Positions 52,917 to 60,440 of a stretch of 60,440 bases of DNA are shown here, piece by piece (the stretch's first letter is position 1; each line of letters opens with the position of its first letter). Source of the DNA: a bacterium (GTDB taxonomy: Bacteria > JAGOBX01); assembly GCA_029551925.1 (NCBI GenBank), contig JAKPEO010000028.1:1-60440 (forward strand), given 5' to 3'. Made by a program: the position numbers and the translations under genes. The notes beneath the pieces are model-generated. The model did not search any database. It worked only from the letters and a program-made list of their open reading frames with translations, and was not told the origin of the DNA.

Positions 52917-54258
52917 TTTTGTCAAATTGCCTTATATCATCTAAAATTTGATCGCGCATTTTCTGCATAGTCTCAAAATTTCGCGCTTCTAAATTTAATC
53001 GAAGTTCCGGCTCGGTATTAGATTTGCGGAGATTAAACCAATAATCAGAAAATTCTATTGATAATCCGTCTAATCTAAAAATTTTTAATGCTTGATTTTT
53101 ATATTTTTCTTCAATTAAATTTATAATTTTATCTGGATTTTTGACTTTTGAATTTATCTCGCCGCTCGCATAATATTTACGAAGCGGTTTAATTATCTCG
53201 CTTAATTTTTGACGAGCATTTGATAAAAATTCTAATACCTTCAAAAATGCAAGCAAACCATTATCGCAATAATAATTATCGCGAAAATAATAATGTCCAG
53301 ATAATTCTCCAGCAAAAATTCCATTTTCTTCAGCGAGCTGCTGTTTAATATAAGCGTGTCCTACTCGCGAAATTATCGGGGTACCGCCAAATTTTTGGAT
53401 TTCTTCAAAACATACTTTTGACGAACGCAAATCATACAAAATTTTTTGCTGCGGATTTTTTTGTAATAATATTTTTGCTATTAATATTGTTATTAAATCG
53501 CATTGTATTATCTCGCCGCGTTCGTCGACAAAACATACGCGGTCAGCGTCGCCGTCAAACGCCGCGCCTATATCTGCGTTTGTTTCTTTAACCTTTTTTT
53601 GTAAATCTTTTAGATTTTCGTATTTTAATGGATTAGCTTCATGATTTGGAAAACTGCCATCTAATTCAAAATATAAAGGTATCAAATCAATATTATATAC
53701 GTTTAATAAATCTTTTATATATTTGCCAGCCATACCATTACCGGCATCTACGACTATTTTCAATTTTTTTATATCTGTAATCTGTGAACGCAGCCAATTT
53801 ATATAATCGTTTTTTATATCCTTTTTAATAATTTTACCTTTTATTTCTGATTGACGCGGCATAATGTTATTTTTAAAATTATATTCTATTTTATTTATGC
53901 CGTTGTCATAATTTATTGGACGAGCATTATAAGTACATAATTTTAAACCATTATATTTAGCGGGATTATGAGAAGCTGTTATTTGTATGCCGCCGCAATA
54001 ATTATAATAACCTACAGCAAAAGATACAGACGGAGTATCGACTATGCCTATATCAATTACATTTATCCCGGCATTAATAAATGCAGCGGATATAGCGTCA
54101 AAAAAATCTGCGCCTGATATGCGCATATCCCTGCCGATAACTATATTTTTCGCATTTTCATAAAATTTGGCAAGAGCATTGCCGAGCCGAGGCAAATCTT
54201 CTTTTTTTAAATCTTCGCCATATATCGCTCTAATATCGTATGCTTTAAATATACTCAT
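52903..54258 (-). CDS. manB: Phosphomannomutase/phosphoglucomutase
   Basis: A 451-residue alpha-D-phosphohexomutase interconverting mannose or glucose 6- and 1-phosphates for sugar nucleotides. FKAYDIRAIYGEDL opens domain 1 and the phosphoserine lies in QITASHNPAKYNGLKL. The metal loop is FDGDADRVCFVDE, the sugar loop GELSGHYYFRD and the phosphate loop RKSNTEPELRLNLEA. GELSGH and the domain 4 sequence fit the PMM/PGM branch rather than GlmM at 29166. First of three overlapping minus-strand genes (mutase, LOG, radical SAM). Confidence 0.92.
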   Translation of the reverse strand: MSIFKAYDIRAIYGEDLKKEDLPRLGNALAKFYENAKNIVIGRDMRISGADFFDAISAAFINAGINVIDIGIVDTPSVSFAVGYYNYCGGIQITASHNPAKYNGLKLCTYNARPINYDNGINKIEYNFKNNIMPRQSEIKGKIIKKDIKNDYINWLRSQITDIKKLKIVVDAGNGMAGKYIKDLLNVYNIDLIPLYFELDGSFPNHEANPLKYENLKDLQKKVKETNADIGAAFDGDADRVCFVDERGEIIQCDLITILIAKILLQKNPQQKILYDLRSSKVCFEEIQKFGGTPIISRVGHAYIKQQLAEENGIFAGELSGHYYFRDNYYCDNGLLAFLKVLEFLSNARQKLSEIIKPLRKYYASGEINSKVKNPDKIINLIEEKYKNQALKIFRLDGLSIEFSDYWFNLRKSNTEPELRLNLEARNFETMQKMRDQILDDIRQFDKNENK

Positions 54259-54286
54259 TTTTATCCTCGCCTATTAAATATGTTTT

Positions 54287-54358
54287 TTATTTCACTTCTT
54301 CGACTTTTGCAATTTCTGCGCCGACTATGACCATCGCATATTTGCGCAAATATTTTTC
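54287..54358 (-). pseudogene. Detached C-terminal tail of the AAA-ATPase/DUF1703 gene
   Basis: Directly after the TAA at 54359-54361 the same frame continues for 23 codons (EKYLRKYAMVIVGAEIAKVEEV) and ends at a TAA at 54287. A beta strand like YAMVIVGAEI at this position is typical of the nuclease domain end in this family. The TAA is therefore a premature stop or a sequencing error. Confidence 0.6.
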
Positions 54359-55957
54359 TTACGATAATTCCTTTGCTGTGCAATAACGTTCTACCTGTCT
54401 GCGCGCCTCTGATAGTTTCTCCGCGATAATCTCCTCGCTCGTATTTTCTTTTTTTAAATATTTTAATTCTATCATTAATTCATATTTTATCTCTTCGTAT
54501 CTACACCACAGCATTATGTCTATATATCCGCCTTCGACTTCGTATTCGCTTTTTACTATATATACTTGATGAGGCATTTGCAATATGTATGTTATGATTA
54601 CTAATTTAATATGTTTTTCATCGAATTTTATAAAATCGCGATTTAATAAATTTTTCAATATTTCATTTATCTTTTCGCATAATTTTGTGATGCCGCCGTA
54701 ATACGCCATTTTTTTTATGACATCAGGTATATCTATTTTTTCTAATTTTAATAAGTTAGCAAAATAATCATAATATAAAACTTGCATTCCATAATTCGGC
54801 ACGCTTAATATTGTCTCTACTGTGTTTCCGCGTCTTATTGTCAAAAATCCGAGATAAAACATTAATGACAAAAAATCATCGCGAGTCTGTTCGCGTTCTA
54901 AATTAAATTCGCGGGTGATGGTTGTCGAGATTTCTTCGTTATTCAATATTTCTGTTAACAGATTTTTATAATTTGGATTTAGTTCTATTAGTTTTTGAAT
55001 TTTTGTATAATCGCTCGAAATATTTGGGTCAACTATCACCTGCGGACTTTTTTTACTCGATTGATATTTAGTTAAAAAATATAGCACCTTATCGCTGTTA
55101 AATACTTTTTCAACATTTGCATCTGTCGAAAATTGATAACCGTCATAACAGCACTGTAATTCTTCAAATATCTTTTCATCGCAATTATAATATTTAGTCA
55201 TCTCTAATACTTCTTCTTTTGTGAATCCGAGCATTGAATTAAATTCCGGTTCTAATGTGATATTCATTGCTATATTAAATTCGCTCATCATACTATCGAG
55301 CGTAATCGGACTTACGCCTGTTATAAATATTCTATCTACTACGCTCTTTGCGCCGTCTTTGATTGTCTCAAAAAATTTTCTAACAAAACCTGTTTTGCTT
55401 ACTATCGCTTTAAATGATTCTATTCTAAAACCCACCAACTCATTTGCAAAATGGTCATATTCGTCGATTATTATATAAATTTTATTGGATAATTGCAGAG
55501 TTTGAAAACCATTAAATAATTTTATTAGCATATCAGCAGGTTCAGAGTTTTCAATTATATCGTTCATTAAATGTTCCATTTTATAGAGCGTTGCAAATAA
55601 TTTAATACTACTATAAACTTTATTGCGAAAACTTTCAAATAATGCTCGCTCATCTCTTATCGTCAGCCCGGAAAAATCAAAATTTAATACATAATACGAA
55701 TTACGTAATGGCGTGGGATTCTTGCCTATATACAAGTTTCCAAATAATTTTTCAAATTTGTCTTTATGACGAATATCATAATAATAATTCATCATTACGA
55801 CCCACAAACTCTTGCCGAATTTGCGCGGTCTTAAAAATACAGGATAACGAACATTCAAGTTTTCTAATACTTCTATATATTTCGTCTTATCTACATAATA
55901 ATGGTTGTCCATTATTAAGGTCTCAAAATTTTGCAAACCATAAGGTATTTTTTTCAT
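54359..55957 (-). CDS. AAA-ATPase with PD-(D/E)XK nuclease domain (DUF1703)
   Basis: A 532-residue accessory protein of the AAA-ATPase_like/PDDEXK_9 type, common in many copies in spirochaetes, fusobacteria and Bacteroidetes. The start KKIPYGLQNFETLIMDNHYYVDKTKYIEVLE and FLRPRKFGKSLWVVMM (Walker A variant) are diagnostic. IYIIIDEYDHFANEL is Walker B. The nuclease domain near 480-525 contains GGYIDIMLWCRYEEIKYELMIELKYLKKE, with the D and ExK catalytic pattern. Function in vivo is unknown; a defence or mobile role is assumed for relatives. An in-frame TAA cuts off the last 23 codons. Confidence 0.88.
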   Translation of the reverse strand: MKKIPYGLQNFETLIMDNHYYVDKTKYIEVLENLNVRYPVFLRPRKFGKSLWVVMMNYYYDIRHKDKFEKLFGNLYIGKNPTPLRNSYYVLNFDFSGLTIRDERALFESFRNKVYSSIKLFATLYKMEHLMNDIIENSEPADMLIKLFNGFQTLQLSNKIYIIIDEYDHFANELVGFRIESFKAIVSKTGFVRKFFETIKDGAKSVVDRIFITGVSPITLDSMMSEFNIAMNITLEPEFNSMLGFTKEEVLEMTKYYNCDEKIFEELQCCYDGYQFSTDANVEKVFNSDKVLYFLTKYQSSKKSPQVIVDPNISSDYTKIQKLIELNPNYKNLLTEILNNEEISTTITREFNLEREQTRDDFLSLMFYLGFLTIRRGNTVETILSVPNYGMQVLYYDYFANLLKLEKIDIPDVIKKMAYYGGITKLCEKINEILKNLLNRDFIKFDEKHIKLVIITYILQMPHQVYIVKSEYEVEGGYIDIMLWCRYEEIKYELMIELKYLKKENTSEEIIAEKLSEARRQVERYCTAKELS

Positions 55958-55966
55958 AATTTAATT

Positions 55967-55994
55967 ATTATAATTAACATTTATCATTTTTCAA
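55967..55994 (-). promoter_or_regulatory. Candidate promoter of the AAA-ATPase gene
   Basis: TTGAAA (55994-55989), 16 bases, TATAAT (55972-55967) on the minus strand. The -10 box is only 9 bases from the ATG at 55957, implying a very short leader. Confidence 0.35.
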
Positions 55995-56125
55995 GATAAA
56001 TCAGTGATTTAATAATGAAAATAAGAAAATATAACACAAGTGCCACCTAAAAAAATAATAAAAATATCAATCAAAGCGCAGTATATACTGAACGGGGATA
56101 ATTTTTACAGAAAAATATTATAAAT

Positions 56126-56365
56126 ATGACTGATTAGCCGAAATCTCTTGTTGAAGGTTTAGAAAAACTTTTAAAAGGCGGAATAATTGTAGATGAAAAT
56201 GATTCATCAAAAATAATGGGATTTCGGCAAAGTAAATTATATGGTGGCTTGAAAACCGTTTCAGATTTAGCAGCACGTCTTATAATAAGTGCAGCAATAA
56301 AAGATAAACGACAGATAAATCTTGTAAAAATAATATTATCTGTTTTTTGGTTTCAGTTTTTTTAG
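56126..56365 (+). pseudogene. Broken ORF with early in-frame TAG
   Basis: ATG ACT GAT TAG opens the frame at 56126. After the TAG it reads 75 protein-like codons (PKSLVEGLEKLLKGG, then TVSDLAARLIISAAI) to a TAG at 56363. No family recognised. It lies in the 610-base gap between the AAA-ATPase and corA, where nothing else is visible. Either a decayed gene fragment or chance. Confidence 0.3.
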
Positions 56366-56569
56366 CGAAGTTTACGTAAATCTTTGCAGACTTTACGGTA
56401 TTTTTTTTTAGCACAAATATTCCTTAATTTTTGAGGAACAATTTATAACTGCGCTCTCTGAAAATTTTCAGAAAATAATTTTTTTTTTGTTGATTTTTTT
56501 AGGGTTGATTTTTATAATAATATATTATATTACATATCTTCATAAAAAAGTTAAAAAAGGGAATTCAAA

Positions 56570-57544
56570 ATGATAACAATCATATATTTCGATGGAATAA
56601 AATCTCAAAATATTTCATTTGAAGAATTTAAACAAAAATTTCCTAATAGTCAAGGCTTTTTTTGGATTGATTTGTCAGCACCGACAGATGAAGAAAATAA
56701 TCTTATTCTAAAAGATACTTTTAAATTCCATCCTTTAACAATCGAAGATGCTATTATTTTCAATGACCATCCGAAAATTGATGAATATGATGATTACTTA
56801 TTTATCGCTTTTCATTCTTTATTTTATCACGATGAAGACAATAGAATAGCAACTTGGGAGATAGATTTTTTTGTTGCAAAAAATTTTCTTGTCACGACAC
56901 ACTTAAAACCTATTCCGTATGTTGAAGAAGTTAAACAGGAATTATTAATAAAAGATCAATTAGCGACAAAAGGTATTGACTTTATTGTCGCGCGAGTCAT
57001 GGGGTTGATGATTAAATCCTATATTCCGGTATTAAAAAAAGTTGCAAAAAAATTAGATGAAGTGGAAAAAGAAGTATTGTCAAAAGCAGAAGACGATACA
57101 ATTAATGACATTTATAAAATAAAAAGAAATCTATCTCTTGTTAGAAAAATATTAATGCCGCAATTAGAAGTTATTGAAGAATTAATGAAATATGAAAACT
57201 CTTATTTTTCAGAAGACAGCATAATGTATTATAATGAAATAATAAATGACTTGGAACAAATAAAAAATACATTAAACGATTATATAGAAATGTCAAGAGA
57301 CACGCTCGACGCGCAATTGTCAATTTCATCTTACAAAATGAACATAGTTATGAAAAGATTAACTGTAATTATGACTATCGTGATGCCTTTAACTTTTTTG
57401 ACTGGCGTCGGCGGAATGTCTGAATATACTATGATGACCGGCGGCGAAGATAAATGGGTTTGGAGTTATTTAGGCTTTGGCTTCAGCTGTATAATAGTAG
57501 GTTATCTAACATACTTATATTTAAAGAAAAATAAATGGGTATAA
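56570..57544 (+). CDS. corA: CorA-family divalent metal transporter, GMS variant
   Basis: A 324-residue protein of the CorA (2-TM-GxN) family, pentameric Mg2+/Co2+ or Ni2+/Zn2+ channels. The cytosolic N-terminal domain (about 1-150) includes FFWIDLSAPTDEE and HPLTIEDAI. A long stalk helix runs about 165-280. TM1 (LTVIMTIVMPLTFLTGV) and TM2 (SYLGFGFSCIIVGYLTYLYL) are at the end. The loop that should read GMN reads GGMSEYTMMTGG, so the selectivity Asn is Ser. This variant loop is known in some CorA relatives, and its ion preference is unclear. AAGGGAATTC precedes the ATG. Confidence 0.88.
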   Translation: MITIIYFDGIKSQNISFEEFKQKFPNSQGFFWIDLSAPTDEENNLILKDTFKFHPLTIEDAIIFNDHPKIDEYDDYLFIAFHSLFYHDEDNRIATWEIDFFVAKNFLVTTHLKPIPYVEEVKQELLIKDQLATKGIDFIVARVMGLMIKSYIPVLKKVAKKLDEVEKEVLSKAEDDTINDIYKIKRNLSLVRKILMPQLEVIEELMKYENSYFSEDSIMYYNEIINDLEQIKNTLNDYIEMSRDTLDAQLSISSYKMNIVMKRLTVIMTIVMPLTFLTGVGGMSEYTMMTGGEDKWVWSYLGFGFSCIIVGYLTYLYLKKNKWV

Positions 57545-57560
57545 GTTCGCAGCAAAAATA

Positions 57561-58661
57561 ATGAAAAGAACAATTCTATACGACTGCCAAAAAAAACTTA
57601 ATGCTAAATTCGTAGATTTTCACGGTTGGGAATTGCCTCTACAATTTTCTGGTATTATAGACGAACACAAATACACACGCAATTATGCAGGATTATTTGA
57701 TGTCTCGCATATGGGCGAAATTTTTGTTCAATCTAAAGAACAAAATAACGCGGCGCAAAATTTTCTTGCTAAAATACTAACAAATGATATTGTCAATATT
57801 CCTAACAACAAAGCGGTATATACTCTAATGCTAAATTATAATGCCGGGATAATCGATGATTTAATAGTATATAAATTCCATTCAGACAAATTTTTATTAA
57901 TAGTTAATGCTTCAAATATTAAAAAAGATTACAATTGGTTGATTAATATACAAAATTCTGAAAACTACAAAAATATAAAAATTTCAAATGTAAGCGATAA
58001 CTATTCTTTACTTGCGCTGCAAGGACCAAAAAGCAAGGAAATTATATTATCATTATGCGGCAAATCATCTACGGAATTACAGAATTTGCCGAGATTCAGA
58101 TTTTTAGAAATTTCATTAAAAAATATTCCGTGTTTAATCGCAACAACAGGGTATACTGGTGAAGATGGGTATGAAATATTAATTGAAAATCAATACGCTG
58201 GCGAAATTTATGAAGTGTTAATCAAAAATGATTTTGTTAAACCAGCAGGACTAGGGGCGCGGGATACTCTACGCATCGAAGCCGGATTAATGCTCTACGG
58301 AAATGACATTGACGAAACCACGAATCCGCTCGAGGCGAATCTATATTGGACATTAAAAGGCAATGGCTATATTGGCGAGGATATAATAGAAAAATTAAAA
58401 AACAATGGAATTAATAAAAAGATTATTGGTATCGAAATGATTGATAAAGGGATATGTAGGCAGGGACAAAAAATTTTTATAAATAATCAAGAATGCGGTA
58501 TTATCACAAGCGGCACGCATTCGCCGACACTTAATAAAGCAATCGGCATCGGCTATATTAATATTAACTATGCTGAAATTAATACAGAAATTTTCATTGA
58601 CATTCGCGGCGCTTTAAAAAAAGCGCTTATCACAAAATTACCATTCTATAAAAAATCCTGA
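57561..58661 (+). CDS. gcvT: Glycine cleavage system T protein (aminomethyltransferase)
   Basis: A 366-residue tetrahydrofolate-dependent enzyme that takes the aminomethyl group from lipoyl-H protein, releasing ammonia and forming methylene-THF. KFVDFHGWELPLQFSGIIDEH and GLFDVSHMGEIFV open the protein. GIIDDLIVYKF, LALQGPKSKEI, TGYTGEDGYEI, GLGARDTLRIEAGLMLYGNDID and the C-terminal GIITSGTHSPTLNKAIGIGY are family segments covering the folate site. gcvH and gcvP are not in the visible part. 16 bases after corA, so possibly co-transcribed. Confidence 0.95.
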   Translation: MKRTILYDCQKKLNAKFVDFHGWELPLQFSGIIDEHKYTRNYAGLFDVSHMGEIFVQSKEQNNAAQNFLAKILTNDIVNIPNNKAVYTLMLNYNAGIIDDLIVYKFHSDKFLLIVNASNIKKDYNWLINIQNSENYKNIKISNVSDNYSLLALQGPKSKEIILSLCGKSSTELQNLPRFRFLEISLKNIPCLIATTGYTGEDGYEILIENQYAGEIYEVLIKNDFVKPAGLGARDTLRIEAGLMLYGNDIDETTNPLEANLYWTLKGNGYIGEDIIEKLKNNGINKKIIGIEMIDKGICRQGQKIFINNQECGIITSGTHSPTLNKAIGIGYININYAEINTEIFIDIRGALKKALITKLPFYKKS

Positions 58662-58849
58662 GAGCGCGTTTCTAAAAAATTACATCTTTTTAACAAACGA
58701 ACAATAATTTATTTCATAGTAAATCGCAAAATAGCGTCGACTATATGCTTTTTTTATTCAATCACTTATTATGATGGTAATATGATTATTTTTACCGTAA
58801 GTTTGTCACTACAGCTATTCTTCTTAAATTAATTACTTTGCTATTTCTT

Positions 58850-60220
<1,371 letters not shown>

Positions 60221-60287
60221 TTACTTTTCCTCCGATTCTATATTTCATATTTTTTTATAAAATCAATTTTCAAACTTTACAAACTCA

Positions 60288-60440
60288 TTATTTAAATTGC
60301 ATTTCTATAAATTTCAATACTTCTCGCAAATTTGTCATTCTATAAAGATTATTGCATTGTTTATCTTCTTGACGATTCCACGGATAATCTATCAATATCA
60401 CAGGTATATCATACTTCAAAATTTTTACAGCAAATTCATA
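60288..60440 (-). CDS. C-terminal end of a HAD-like 5'-nucleotidase-type protein (partial)
   Basis: The last 50 codons of a minus-strand gene running in from beyond the window. YEFAVKILKYDIPVILIDYPWNR followed by an NLYRMTNLREVLKFIE tail is the typical end of small HAD-superfamily nucleotidases (NT5C/YorS-like), where the DYPWNR phrase closes the Rossmann core. The catalytic DxD part lies outside. The stop is 70 bases before the thrC start. Confidence 0.6.
   Translation of the reverse strand, partial: YEFAVKILKYDIPVILIDYPWNRQEDKQCNNLYRMTNLREVLKFIEMQFK

Overview
This is a very AT-rich bacterial chromosome segment with short intergenic gaps, frequent 4 to 29 base gene overlaps and many long A/T runs. 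The gene set points to a flagellated diderm bacterium. There are flagellar genes (fliS, fliN), a DUF115 protein of the motility-accessory-factor type, an MCE/Mla-type lipid transport operon, secD and secF, and a lytic transglycosylase. A FapA/DUF342 protein with a Jag-like N-terminus, a PSP1 protein and an AAA-ATPase/DUF1703 protein also occur. A spirochaete-like lineage fits this best, but no rRNA or other marker in the window settles the taxonomy.

Layout. 1-3250: a broken accessory region with a two-gene envelope unit possibly split by an A10 run, a 5'-truncated coiled-coil gene and a decayed IS3-family transposase. 3254-5971: pth, divergent from an operon of an ADH-synthase-like aldolase, a Cys-rich protein and rsmD. 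6092-10532: a CheY-like receiver and an MCE transport operon (MlaE permease, an ABC subunit that has lost its ATPase motifs, an MCE protein with a beta-barrel-like tail) plus a TPR-like membrane protein. 10722-12865: an aminotransferase and a J-domain protein. 12941-18750 (minus): fabD, a TPR protein, secA and ogt. 18964-22704: an rfbD-like reductase, DUF115 and a convergent GT4 glycosyltransferase. 23011-28355: FapA, PSP1, a STAS-domain protein, ruvC and a lipoate ligase/octanoyltransferase. 28427-40509 (minus): a GT2 enzyme, glmM, a PilX-like pilus protein, gmk, yicC, slt, fliN, secF and secD. 40572-41645: decayed DNA. 41646-45334 (minus): a GT87-like membrane protein, a ComEC-like hydrolase and cysS. 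45516-50712: fliS, a FliT-like small protein, a JAMM-DinG helicase fusion, a CgeB-like glycosyltransferase and a self-contained small gene. 50780-55957 (minus): radical SAM, LOG, a phosphohexomutase and an AAA-ATPase/nuclease with an in-frame stop. 56570-60440: CorA, gcvT, thrC and the end of a HAD-like gene.

Themes. The envelope is strongly represented: lipid transport, Sec export with unusual insertions in SecA and SecF, peptidoglycan turnover, sugar-nucleotide enzymes and glycosyltransferases that could serve surface or flagellin glycosylation. Several promoters close to TTGACA-N16/17-TATAAT can be read by eye, and three of them help decide starts or transcription units. Four reading frames carry in-frame stops (3057, 40809, 54359, 56135), so gene decay is visible. 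The most interesting observations are the motif-less ATPase of the MCE system, the MCE protein with a predicted barrel-like C-terminus, the RadC-type JAMM domain fused to a DinG helicase, the HhH-like insertion in SecF, and a small protein gene with an exceptionally strong ribosome binding site.
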